NCBI GenBank assembly: GCA_964019135.1
Contig: OZ025263.1
Coordinates: 25,419,639 to 25,483,638, forward strand
Source of the DNA: Arenicola marina
Lineage: Eukaryota > Annelida > Polychaeta > Arenicolidae
DNA length: 64,000 bases
Direction: 5' to 3'
Part shown: positions 21,246-33,400 of the stretch, one piece after another
Numbering within the stretch: position 1 is the stretch's first letter
Layout of the letters: the number at the start of each line of letters is the position of its first letter
Translations under genes and position numbers: made by a program
Notes under the pieces: generated by a model
What the model was told of the DNA's origin: nothing
Seen by the model: the letters and a program-made list of their open reading frames with translations, nothing else
The model's database searches: none

Positions 21246-24200
21246 AGTGCATAAGTGTATTCAGAACACACCCGGTTCTTTGAATAAGGGGAAGGGGGAG
21301 GAACACGAGTGGCGTGACCAACGAGGCCCCAACGAGACGACTTCGCAAATCATAGTTCAGATCATTCCACCGTGAGGTGCCACTGCATGTGCAATGCATT
21401 CTGGGTATTATGTTTTTTTTTGCGCAGTCAATTTAAGACAATTAACTATATTTTCATCATTGAAAAGGAAAACATTTTCTAAATGCCTTTGTTTTTGACA
21501 AACTGAACAGACATTCTAAGACATGACCGTACTGTGTTTATCTGAGTCGACAGAACGATTAACGATAACGCAAAACATTTTCCAGAACTCTTTGCACTGG
21601 TCACGCTGACAGAAAGCACTGATAACGCTCAGTCGATTAATCAATTATCCATGACAGTTAATAAGCAAAACCTGGCTTAACTCATAGATGAATTTGTGGA
21701 TTGCGGTAAGTATGGTGGCGTTGTCGTAACTGCCGAAAAGCAACGATTGACTATGGATATTATTAAATTCATCCATGGTTTCCAGGTGTAAACTGGGGGG
21801 GGGGGGGGGGGCAAGGGGTATTTGCGTTCGTCGTGATTGGGCATTTCATTTCACCGTGAACTGGGGATGAGGAAAACAATTCTTCGTGAACTGGGAATAG
21901 GGTATTAGCCGACGGCCGTGATCAAGCATTAATCGTTAACTGGGAATTTTAATAATTAAATAACCGTAAATCGGGAAATCGTCAATTTAGTATCGTGTAC
22001 CCGCCCTTTCATGAGATGAGGGTTTTGCTCCACATCTGGTACTCTGACACTCACGTCACCTTCCTTCTATTGAGAGCATGTTTCCCCCCCCCCCCCTCCC
22101 CCATGCCTTAATTAGACGTTGACGTCAGCCGATACGTTGATTCCATCAGCATTCCAGTGTCCCTAGAGTGATGGCGGCCCCATCTGGCGGGCTGATTCAT
22201 TCTCTGAGGTCCACCTCTGTCTAAAGAGGTGCTAACATTAACCCTCATAGTCATATCGAGTTCATATCCGGTTGTATAGGCGGAGGGAGATTTTAATGGC
22301 TCTGTCCACACCAAGTGTTAATATTAACCATCATAATCCTATCGTCTTTATTATCTGGCCATATAGGCTGAGGGATTTCTAAAGGTTCACGCTGGACTGC
22401 TTGGCGGCATACTTTGATGGCGCTAATCGCCCGCCTAATGGACCTAAGGCGAGACCGACGTCAAAGAGCAAATATTAAGTGCTGACCTTAAATTAAGCTC
22501 TGTGAATGGAACGGTCAGATGTATACCGCGACATCTCTGTTTTTGTTCTATACATTCGTTAGAAAGGCTTATCCTAATGAATAACACATGACATTATTGG
22601 CTGGTATGCACACCACTACATTTGGGGGTCCCGCTCCACACACTTACCCCAGCCGCCCCCCCCCCACCCCGGCCCCAGCCTTCATAGTTGACCCCCCCCC
22701 CTCCCCCAACCCCGACCCCACTTCGGAACACCTGCTTCGGAGCAGATTCCAGAGGCTTAGTTTTTGCGCTATTATGGTAATAGACCTAAGTCTTAGTCAC
22801 ATAGTAACCATGCATAACAACCAGCACCACAGAAAGAGAGACAGGGGTGGGGCGGGTGTCCAAACCCCTGGCCCGGGGGGTGGGGGTGTAGCCTACCACC
22901 CTCACGTGGAGTCGGTTGCCAGACACAGTCATCGGGGTCCCGGTGACCTCGCCTACCCGTCAAGTCGTCTTTCTTTGATTACCCTCACCTGAATCGCGCC
23001 CCTTCCTCCACCCCACCCCCAGACCGTACCCTCCTAAACGTCAAGCCACACCACCCCTACTACCCCACCACACCACCCCCTACCCCACCACACCACCACC
23101 CCACACCACCCTTTCCCCTATGTGCAGATGTGTTTGGCGCCCACTTAAAGCGGAGCAGAGGACACTTGAGAGTGACGACCGCTGATGGCGGGGGTTCCAG
23201 GGCGGGGAGGGCGGGGGACTCCCCCACCCCCAGCCCCTCCCCCACCTCCCTCCACCCACCGCCGTCCAAAGCAGCACCGGAGGGTGATTCGATCGTAATC
23301 GTGTATTGATCCACGGCCTGACGTTAAAGGCCCTTGTACTTTGCAGCATGCCGCCGGACCGTAAACACACCTCGCCGTTGTAATCTTCAAATAATACCGG
23401 CCTGAGTCTGACCGCGGGACTCGCTGAGCCGCCAACTCACCGCTGGCTGCACTTACTTACTGTCACACCATTTTGTGGGCGACCATTATAATACCCACTC
23501 TGGTGGGCCTTCTTACGGATTTTGCGGGATGTAACGGAGTTCTATTGCGTGCGGAAGGCCCGTCCTGCGGTGTGGAAGCCGCGAGTGATTGTCGTGGCGC
23601 AAAGTTCTGTGTCTCCCAGTGAGGAATCAGAGAAGGTGACACGGGGAGTTGGTCCTTGTCACCCGCCACGGTGCTGCAGGAGACGCAGACTGCTGCAGCA
23701 TGCCACCCACGACTGTGACTGGGGGCGTGAATTGATGGCTTTGGCTCGACGTGACGCGCCTGCGCGCCGTGTCGTTGGGTGATGGATCGGTGTAATTGAC
23801 TATTGAGGCCACGGACCTGTGAACACTTCGGACGCCGAGTGGCTTTTGTTTGTGATCCGCTCCAGATACACCTGTCACTGTCCACAACAGGAGGATCCCC
23901 GCCCAGGGTGGGGGAGTCAGTCAGTGATTGAACCAGGCCCTACGTTGTCCTGACGACCCTCATCACTCTCGGGGAATTGGCGTCTCTGGCCGGTCAGCTG
24001 GTCATGTGACATGTGACATGGCGTCCCGGCCCCGATTTCCGGTTGTGTAGAGTATGATTATTACAGGGGGACAAAACAGCGGCGAGGACACTCGAGAGAA
24101 GTGCGGTGTTAACCAGGGAGAGACACTGATAGGGGTCATCGGCTAGCCTTAACCCTGTCTGTGTTAGGTGTTCGCTGTGTCACATTTACAACGGGAGGAT

Positions 24201-25364
24201 ACGACCTGCATAAGATACACGACGATTCCTGCCTTCGAACCCGCTGTGTGATTGCAATCTCACCAACCGCCGTTCTCAAGGCGACCTGAAGCAAGTCACC
24301 ATGGCAACGATGGACCCCTCTTTAAATGAAACGATGACGCAAATGCAACTGCGACTTCTGCGGCAGGTTGGTTGATTGAAGAAAGATGACTCGGCTTGAT
24401 TATAATTATAAGGTGGAAGTATCGGTCGGTAGCTACATGAAATTCTTTAATTTGAAAAATAACGGGCCCCTTTCCTAAAATGTCGGGATGTCCGTTTGTT
24501 TAATATGACTTTGCGCCATCTTAGATATGGTCGCCCCCCTCCCCTCCCCGTCGTATTTATGGTACTGCCCCCACCCCCCCCCCTACTAGTTTGTGGACAC
24601 CCTGTTTTGACCGTCGCCCGACCCATCCCCCTATTCAAAATTTAACATCCGCGCCTGCAACGTATGTACCATTGAGCGTCATTTTAGATTTTATGCCGGA
24701 AAGCAGAAAATCTTCATTTAATATACTGTGATAAAGTGAGGACTTAAAACAATGTGATAATATTGGTAATTTTTTGATGATATACTTTCTACTGCAGAAT
24801 ATTGTATGCCCAAAACGTCAGCACGGTTCATAAATACAGTAATATGGTTTATAAGGCATCCAACCCATGTCGCTGGCACGAATGTCATAGCCTTTCGATG
24901 GCTACTATTGAATATCTGCTTAAGGCACTCTGATAAACAATAAGATGTTTTCAATTGCTCAAATATCCTTATCTTAAGCTAGTTATGAACATGGCTATGC
25001 CAATGTTGGTCTTAAGAATAGTCCAGTCTCTGTTTAAACATAATCAAAAATATATTCTTATCTACTACACCTCAACTATATATCCGCGGTAGTCTCTCCA
25101 GTGACATGCTAGGCAATTTAAACGAATATTTGATACGTTTTAAACGATTTTTTGCTCTTAGCAACTTACATCACTTAATTTCGTTTCTTCATTATTATGC
25201 GTGTGCGAACCAGAAATGCCAAGGAAGGTTCATCATGGTTATTTACATTTGTTCTACATCCAGCTGCAGTCATTGATTCTCTGTGGCCTGCCTTTGAAAT
25301 ATCTTTAATAAGGTTTACACTCATACAGAACATTAGCATACAGTTTAATTTGTCCAACCGGCAA
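21246..25364. other. No gene recognised; many C/G homopolymer runs
   Basis: Runs of C or G occur near 21797, 22083, 22660, 22690 and 24570. A CCACCCCACCACACCACC patch lies at 23045-23110. Open frames on both strands at 22588-23890 overlap one another and are proline/glycine-rich because of the base composition. Confidence 0.35.
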
Positions 25365-25371
25365 TGGCAGT

Positions 25372-25548
25372 CAGGGTCGGATGCAGATATGCCAGAAAAC
25401 GGGGGGGCGGGGGCAGTGTTTCGAGTAGTGGCCTATCTTTTGGGTTTTCATATGTTAAATGGTATAAATTTTCTCCCTAACAGGGGGGGCCGGGGCCGGG
25501 TTGCCCCCCCCCCCCCCCTAGATCCGCCCCCCCCCCTAGATCCGCCCC
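25372..25548. mobile_element. hAT-like MITE, copy a
   Basis: It begins CAGGGTCGGAT and ends CTAGATCCGCCCC, with a G-tract after the left end and a C-tract before the right end. A duplicate internal end (CTAGATCCGCCCC) sits just upstream of the right end. The direct repeat TGGCAGT flanks it at 25365-25371 and 25549-25555. Three related copies lie at 31050, 44393 and 57327. CAGGGGCGGATC-type termini are typical of hAT elements; the assignment is from memory. Confidence 0.7.
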
Positions 25549-25555
25549 TGGCAGT

Positions 25556-26660
25556 ACCTTCCGACCCCGCGACAGACCCTCGCCAGCTCCATATGGCCAC
25601 GGTAGCGCTCTCATGTCCCCATAAACGCCTTGCATCCAGCTTATAGAAAAAGGCTCAAGTGTTTGCGCGATGTAAACATGACACGAGGTTGGCCGGCAGA
25701 GACCTGTTAGGGACCCACGACCCATGTACAGTACAGAAAGCTGCCTTCACTTTGGCTTTCAAGAAATCTTTTAGAATGTGCGTCTGCTTGAGTTACGCCT
25801 GAACTTTTATGCCAGTCAATGCAAGTCTTGTTTGTCTGCCACATAGAGGGCCAAAGAACTAGGTCTGTAAATTATTTGACTGCCGGTGTATTTGATAATA
25901 GCAAGGTGTGGGTATGTCACGATGGGCGCCCTACCATGTCAAGTAACTTCGAATACGTGTGTTCAATGGACCGCCAATCCTTCATGGACGTCACTGTTGC
26001 TTTTATCCAATCAAGTGGTGAAAAAGGACTTCCACGTGCGTTATGTCGGACAAACAAGTCGGAAAAACAAAGCAGTATGTGGCTTCCTTGTCAGTTTCAG
26101 AGATCAGTACTTCTCATTTGTATCTACCATCAGCTATGATTGTCAATTTCATACTCACGAGTAAGGAAAAGACTCAAGCGTGGACGGGGCTCAGTGTCAG
26201 AGTGTAGATCGGTCTATTGGAAAGTGACATCAATATTAAACGTGTTATATTATGTGAAATTGACACAAAAACTAATCAGGTAGTTTTTACTGTAGAAATC
26301 CCTATTTTCTATCCCTCGTCCATTCACACTCCCTCGCTCTCCTTGATTTGCCCAATGTTCTCTTTCTCTCACTATCACTCGTTCTCTCCCTGTGTCTCTC
26401 CTTCTTTCTCTCTATGTTCTCAGTCCACATCTTTCTGCTACCATCCCTCTCACTCTTTATCTCTCTCTCGATTTGCTCAGTCAAGGCCTTCTCTTTTCCT
26501 CTTAGTCAGTCGCTCCCTCTCCCCTTCTCTCGATCTTGCTATATCGGCATAATCACTCCTCTAAGTAGTTGCGGGAGCGCCTGTTTAAAGCGATATGTTC
26601 TGTAATTTTAATATTACCAATCTCGTCTCCATGTCAATTAAGTATATCCTATCTTGAATT
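25556..26660. other. No gene recognised
   Basis: I see unique sequence plus a CTCTCTC-rich pyrimidine patch (26310-26540). Overlapping open frames of 106 and 111 codons lack known motifs. Confidence 0.35.
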
Positions 26661-27067
26661 TAAAGTTGCATGTGGAGCTCTTTCCCGCCAAAACTAAAGA
26701 GGTCAAAATACAAAAAAGGAACCAGTCCTTGAATCATTCAAGATTGGTTTTGTCTATACGCCTCCCATGCCAGACTGCCAAATAGTGTCTCTTAGTCTTG
26801 CCCGTGATATCAATTTACCACAAATTTTCATTTCAGTGGTAAACGTCATCAGTTTGAGTGCTTCGCGATGCTTTGTTATAAGTAGCAGTGCCGCGACAGA
26901 GTGCTGTGGTGTCGCGGGATAGACACGTTTGCCACACCACAGCCGAAACGGCGAGGTTTATCAGGTTTCTGACTTGATGGAATGGAACAATCGAGTTTTC
27001 TGCAAATTTTGATATAAATTTCGCCTGGGCTTAGTTTTGGCGGGAAAGAACTCGACATGCAACTTTT
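26661..27067. mobile_element. Inverted-repeat element (MITE-like)
   Basis: The left arm TAAAGTTGCATGTGGAGCTC then TTTCCCGCCAAAACTAA (26661-26697) is complementary to TTAGTTTTGGCGGGAAAGAA then CTCGACATGCAACTTTTA (27031-27068), with few mismatches. About 330 bp without coding potential separate them. Target-site duplications were not resolved. Confidence 0.6.
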
Positions 27068-27812
27068 AATCCTGAAAACCTGTGTGCTATCCGGAAAGAA
27101 GCACATGTTTTCATCGGAGCCGAAGTTGGTGGCCGGCTTTATATCCCTGCGCGCCTTTTCGCTGTTTGATATTCTGTGTGGTGTCAACCGCGGCTCGCTC
27201 GGACGTCCGCGCGCGTCTAGAATAATAATTCTAAAATGTAAAAAATCTAAGTTGGCGCATGTCAGTAGGCTGCTTTAAAGCGCTGCCTGCGGGATTCCTT
27301 GCGACAGGACTTGTTCTCCATTGATCAATGACTGCGACCTGTCCGCCCAATATTACCGCACCAGTTGACCTGTCTATATACAGGATATATATAATCTAAA
27401 GCCTTCCACAATCTAAAATACAGTGTTTGACTTACAGATCAACCGTGTTAAGTTTCATTCAACATAATACTGACACCGGACTCTCTGGACATAGCATTGC
27501 GTACAGTAGTCACCAGTGTAGTCACGGTTTACTGAACCTGTCTCCTGTTTGTTTTATGTCGCCAATCCCGTCTTTGCTGAGGCCCGTGCAGGCTGTGTTT
27601 GATGGCAACCCCTACTTGTATGGCCACGTGCTGTCACCAAGGTCCTTCAAGGTCGGCATTCTCTGTCAATTCTGACTACCACAGGAGTGCGTTTGTTTAT
27701 AAAAGGGATGGGATCTTAAAGAATACGAGCACTGGTAGTTTAAGTGTATTGTTTGCTGCTGTTGGCTTCTTTGCTTACAGGAATCCCCTGCGGCCATAGC
27801 ACTGATGTAATA

Positions 27813-28033
27813 GGGGTCTGGGAAGGGTAAATGCGCATATTGGAAAAAAATTGACATTCGATATTGCCGCCCAAATTCAGACACTGAGGACCTGAAAAAG
27901 CGATGTCAACACAGTTAGTGGCATTTTAGAAAAAAAAAAGATTCTGAACTTAGCTAAACAAGCGACACGGAACGTCGACACTGAGAATTTTGAAAAATAG
28001 GCACTGGACACTTGATCCCCCTGTCCAGACCCC
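27813..28033 (+). mobile_element. MITE family R3, copy A
   Basis: The ends are GGGGTCTGG and CCAGACCCC. The interior carries TTGACATTCGATATT, AATTCAGACACTGAGGA, GGCATTTTAGAAAA and CGACACTGAGAATTTTGAAA. All of these recur in order at 29830-30076. TA precedes the left end. No open frame is present. Confidence 0.65.
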
Positions 28034-28469
28034 TTGTTATCTGGCAAAAGAGAACTCTGTTTAAGAAGCAAGCACGTATATAACTATGATCAGATATATC
28101 TCCCAGACCTAAATAAATCGTATGAAGGATTATCACAGTAATTACACTGTTGGTCGCGCCATGCTAAGCTAGCCTCCCAGAGTTATTGAGAGTGCATGAT
28201 GCGGCATAGAATGAGAGCTACGAATATTTGCATTGGTTAATTTTTTGTTTCTAAACAATATTTGGACCGTTACTGAGTTTTGTTCTCGGGTTTCCTTTGT
28301 TCTTTGCTCTTTGCCACTTGATACCTTGACATCTGGAGTGGAGTAGGTAGGCCTACTCGTCCAGACCGCTCCATTCCTCTCAAGTCCTTCCCATAAAAAC
28401 ACGTGGAGATGACGAGGCGACCGAGATCGATGCATTACGGCTATTGATTAGGTCTCATGACTGGCCGGC

Positions 28470-28590
28470 ACCATGGCACCCCGCCCCTCCACCCACCGCC
28501 TCCCAGGACCATGGCACCCTGCCCCTCCCTCCACCGCCTCCCAGGACCATGGCACTCCGCCCCTCCCCCCACCGCCTCCCTTTTCCCAGA
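28470..28590 (+). repeat. 37-bp proline-coding tandem repeat, three copies
   Basis: CCATGGCACCCCGCCCCTCC followed by ACCCACCGCCTCCCAGGA occurs three times with small changes, followed by more CCTCCC-rich sequence to 28760. Three plus frames are open here purely because of the C-rich composition. Confidence 0.7.
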
Positions 28591-29549
28591 CTCACCAGCA
28601 AACTGGTCGTGCCTTCTTCGGCCTCCCCACCTCAGCCTCCCAGCACAACCCCTGCCTGCCCCTTCACAGACTCACCAGCCCACCCGTCGTAAATTCTCCG
28701 GCCTCCCAACCTCGCCACCTCCCCCCCCCCCCCACAGCCCCACGCTTCCCCCACCCACAACAATACAACACTCCCACCCATATTAATCTGCGCAGCATCT
28801 CGGCTTCTGTTGGGGAAGATTTGTGGCCTAAATTCTATTCTGACGTATCGATCAAAGACCCCGCCATGCACCCCCGCCCCCCAATTTCCTTTCTCGCCCC
28901 GTTACCGTACCGCACTCTACCACCTCCCGGAAGCCATAGTAATTCGGTCCTATGCCGGGATAGGTGCTTAGCAGCCTTCTCTAACTTTTGTTGTTTATAT
29001 GGTAGCCATGCCAACGGCTTCATGGCCACGTCATTAGGTAGATATTAAGTGAGTGAGCGGTGAACCCATGAATTATCGACGGCGCGTATTGTATCTCGAT
29101 GCCACTTTGGCGGATATCTTGATGACCTTGGTAACCTTCGTGACCTTGGTGACGTGGCAATGACTCCGTGGCTACCACTGGTGCAGGTTAAAGATTTTCA
29201 CTTCCGGGTAAGCTCGGAGCGTCATAAACATCCTCTTATCAACCGAGCGCCAACTTGTATTTACCCAGAATGCTGCAGTAATGTCGGCCGTTTCTATGGA
29301 GGATAACGGCCTCTTCCCGGGTTTGTGGGTATTGCACCACATGACCGTCCTCTCGCGCAGAGTACTGCGCACCGGAAGCGCTTCTCTCGAGGCCAGACAA
29401 ACAAATTAAAGATTACTTGACACGCTTTGCGGCAGGGTCATTGTGTACGTGACCCTGGTCGGTGGAGGAAGGGGGTTTACCTTGATATTGGTCAAATCTT
29501 GGCAATGCGGGATTAGAACGGACGTCCTGTGGCAATTAACCTGTGTCGT

Positions 29550-29796
29550 TCTCACCTGTGTACGGGGTCGGCCCGGTAGCTCAGTGGGTTGGAGCGCACG
29601 CCTTGAGTGCTCCGGTCACCGGCGAGCCTATAACGTCCCCGCTGTGGCCATGTCTGTGTGGTCATGGTCAGAGTAGGGAGTTACCCCCGGAGGCATGGCT
29701 TCACTCTCCCTCACATTCTGCCATTGACGCGATATGACCAAAAGTGATTAAACCGTCCTGATTATGCAATCAATTTATCGATCTCACCTGTGTACG
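29550..29796 (+). mobile_element. tRNA-derived SINE, complete, with 15-bp target duplication
   Basis: The element body (29565-29781) starts GGTCGGCCCGGTAGCTCAGT, which matches a tRNA-like box A region (TAGCTCAGTGGGTTGGAGCG). It ends in a conserved block ATTGACGCGATATGACCAAA followed by an AT-rich tail. The exact 15-bp direct repeat TCTCACCTGTGTACG flanks it at 29550-29564 and 29782-29796, the signature of LINE-mediated retroposition. Related copies lie at about 34077-34318 (plus) and 48164-48421 (minus). Box B is degenerate here but clearer in the 48-kb copy. Confidence 0.85.
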
Positions 29797-29829
29797 TGAC
29801 CTGTGTCTCCTGGGACAATGAGCCATATA

Positions 29830-30076
29830 GTGGGATCCGGAAGGGGTAAATGGCGACACGTGACACAGGGATGTTTGAAAAATCGACATTCGACATTTAC
29901 CCCATAATTCAGACAGTAAGGATCTGCAAAATCGACATCGACACAGATAGAGGCATTTTAGAAAAGAATACACTGAACAACAAAACAGCGACACGAAACG
30001 TCGTGAAACATCGACATTCGACACTGAGAGTTTTGAAAAATCGACACTGGATACGGGACCCCCTCTTCTAGACCCC
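29830..30076 (+). mobile_element. MITE family R3, copy B
   Basis: This copy is bounded by TA (29828-29829 and 30077-30078), starts GTGGGATCCGG and ends TAGACCCC. It shares the CGACATTCGACA, GGCATTTTAGAAAAG, GCGACACGAAACGTCG and ACTGAGAGTTTTGAAAAA blocks with copy A at 27813. The TA flanks and GGGTCT-type ends suggest a Tc1/mariner-type MITE. Confidence 0.65.
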
Positions 30077-30431
30077 TACATGGTAGTGCGGTGGCAGTAG
30101 CAACGGTGGGTTGGGGTATCGCACCCAGCTCACACCCAAATAAAAGTATTGGTAACCATAGGGGGCGGGGGATAGACCCCCTCCACCTCCCCCGCCCTCC
30201 ATCCCATTGACCCTAAACTCCAAAGCTTGGCTCGGCAGTCGCTTCCGTTTCCTGAAACTCATCTTCTTTTAAATAATAATACTCAGTCGTCAATGAATAT
30301 TCTGTCAGCATTATATAGCTCGCCCAGCCATAAATTGACAATTTAAATGTGTGGCGTGGGTGCGAAGTATGACCATGAATGTGTTTTGCACGATTCGTCG
30401 TTCATCTTTGGTTGTGGTCTTGTACTTTCAG

Positions 30432-30489
30432 AAGATAGCAGACGAGCGTGGTCGTGGCAGCCGGGTCAGTCAAGGCACGCCGAGAGAAG
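30432..30489 (+). CDS. DUF4587 gene, candidate exon 1 of the chain
   Basis: The acceptor CTTGTACTTTCAG and donor GTAGAT bound 58 bases reading KIADERGRGSRVSQGTPRE plus one base. That base (G) with the first two of the next exon (AT) makes Asp and keeps the frame. Only the phase match and splice signals support this exon, so it is less certain than the rest. It has no start codon, so at least one exon lies further upstream. Confidence 0.45.
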
Positions 30490-33400
30490 GTAGATACGGC
30501 ATCACTGTCTCATGACCGTCTGTTGGAGTCGAAAACGTCCGACTGCCCAAAACGAGCCAGGATCATGACTTTCACATCTATAGCATAATGAACAGTTAGA
30601 TATCGATTTTTGTCCAAGCACAACACAGGCATCAAAGAATACATATATCCCCAAATTTGTTTCATACCCTCCCAATTTGGCATAAATAGTGTTTAATTGT
30701 TAGGTCTAGGTCCGAACGATGTGACAAGTCCCATAAAGAGCAAAGAGGCCAATGCCGTAACGCTAACGCTTTTCCCGTACTTTGTTGCGCACTGCCCCGA
30801 CATTAAAGCTCATTCGACCGCCCCCGCCACCCCCCCCCCCCCCCCCACACACACACCCTTTCTAATGAAAACTCAATGTTGTTTCTGCATCGCCGCAAAA
30901 CGAGCGTATTGCGGTTTCATATAGGCAGATTGTGTAGGATTGAAACATCAAATGTAACTGTTAGTTTGTTCCTAGCTATGTAGGACGTTTCGGGCAGTCG
31001 GACGCTTTAGGTCCCAACAACCGTCTGGCCCCTGTGGGGAGGGGACTTGCAGGGGCGGATCTAGAAATGTGCCAAGGGGGGAGGTGGCGGGTTGCTCTCT
31101 GAAAACGTGCGACCGGGGGGGGGGGGAGGTCCTCGGAGAACCCAACTTTAACAGGGTATGTTCAGGTGCAACCCCCCTACCCCCCCCCCCCTAGATCCGC
31201 CCCTGACTTGGTCTGTAAAGGTGTGAGATGTGCCCTAGCTGGCCACTTAAAATAGAAGGATCAGATATGACACTTCGCTCCGCTCGGTCACTGGGACAGT
31301 TTGTACTCGGTCCCATTGACCCTTACCCTAGACAGTCGCATTCGGTTCGGTCTTCACAAATGTTTTTTTGTAAAGACCTACTAACATTCACGGGACTACA
31401 GAACCGCACCAAATTCCGAGGCTTTCAAAAAGAAAATAATTTATTTCAGGCAGACGAAAAAGTAGCTACTTCTGAAATAAGCGGCTCTTAGGTAGCGAGT
31501 TCAATGGGAAAAGGGGGGTCTTTTAGAGTAAGTACATATGAAAGGAAGTGTTTGGGGAGAGTACATATGAAAGGAAGTGTTTGGAGAGAGTACATCTGCA
31601 AACACGGGGCCGTAGAAAGCGAGTACATCTAAAAAAGGGGGTCTTTTGGAGTGAATTCACCTGAAAAGGGGGTATTTTGGAGTAAGTATGTGCTAAAAAG
31701 GGGTATTTTGGAGTAAGTATGTGTGAAAAGAGGGTTGTTTTGGAGTAAGTATGTGTGAAAAAGGGTATTTTGGGGTAAGTATGTGTGAAAAAGGGGGTAT
31801 TTTGGAGTAAGTTTCTCTGCAAAAGGAAATTTCCTCCGTGATACACCTGTAATGAGGACCAACACAAGTGGTCATACCACAACCTGACATTCTTCCAGTC
31901 ATAAGTCATAATGTTATTTTTGTAATAATAATAATAATAATAACTTCTTCCTTATAATGTTAGACTCGGTTATAATAATATTAACCGTCCATCAGACATC
32001 AGCCTTTGCAAAGCCTGTGTGTTTCTCTTACAGATTTCACAGAAAACAACATCAGGTTGCAGCAAGCTAAACTCAGGAGACAAGAACTCATGCACAAAAT
32101 CCAGGTGAGATATTATGTTTATTCGGAGCGGAGAGGCGGAGGGGAAATTGAAGAGTCGGGGTCGGTATGTGAATGTTAAAAATGTTAGCTGGTAAATTTG
32201 GGTGCGATTATCTATTTGTTGCTCTGCATATGTGGTCCTTAAGTAAACTGCCAATCGCTGCCAATATCAATTTAGCCCTCATCAGTGTTTATTGATGGTG
32301 CTACTCGTAATACCGTTCCTTGATGAATGTGTATATGAAATATAATGTCAAATATGGGTTCTCTAAAATGTAAAGGTATGGGAGTGATTCAACACTGAAG
32401 AAAATTTATTAAAATTACAAAAAATGTTTTCTCTCAGAATATACGATGGGAAAGTGCGGCATTCGTGTGTCGTTCAGGAAATCGCAACCCTCTGTTGTCT
32501 TTTAACATATAACATTTATTTTGCATATGGTTCTCCTGTTTCTCCCGATAACCTAGAACATTTTAGTGCAGATGGAAAATTGCTGAATGAGCAGGTTTAT
32601 TGAACAGAACAGAACCGTTTATTGTACCGTATGGCCTCAGGCCCATAGTACATTGCAAAATACACATCATTGTGAACATTACGAACATACACATACACTA
32701 ACAATTAAAGAGAAACACTTTTCTGTATCGCAGAGTTTGATACACAAAATAACTTCGTTTTAATATATAATATCAGTGTTGTTGTTTGTCATTAGCTGCA
32801 AAAAAGTAGCCGTTCGCATTATTATTAGAGCAGGGTGGCAAAAATACTATAACTATTATATATAGGACATGCACATAAGAATATATATATATATATTATT
32901 CCTTCAGCAACGAAAGCTGCATACATATATGAATATAGGTAATGTAATTATGGATCGAGGCCGACAACATAAAAAAACTGATTACAAAAATATAGCAATA
33001 TTAAAATAAAGTATGTGAATATCATCATGACATTCATCTTCTATACTATTTAGATTTTTATATAGATTTATTGATATCCCTAACAAGTATCTGTTTGGAT
33101 GTATCCGTAGCGGGAGCAGCAGTTAAGCGATGACCTGAGGAGGTCTCGGTCCTTCACGGAGCGACACCACGACATGCGCTCTCCAATACAGGTGGCGCCA
33201 CGCAGAGCAGAGTCACAGCCCCAGTTTGGAGGTGAGACCTTCGCCCTGCTACAGCGGCGGAACCAGCTCCCTAATCTATCACAGAAACAGCTGCCTAATC
33301 TATCACAGAACCAGCTCCCTAGTCTATCACACAACCGGCTCCCTATTCTACCACAGAGCCAGCTCCCTAGTCTATCACACAACCGGCTCCCTATTCTACC

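Noticed and set aside
20538..21399. Open frames of 235-271 codons on both strands
   Set aside because: They are products of the 33-bp unit and are equally open on both strands. No splice or start context favours one.
29566..29640. Functional tRNA gene
   Set aside because: The box A-like region lacks a matching cloverleaf and box B, and three diverged copies with target duplications identify a SINE.
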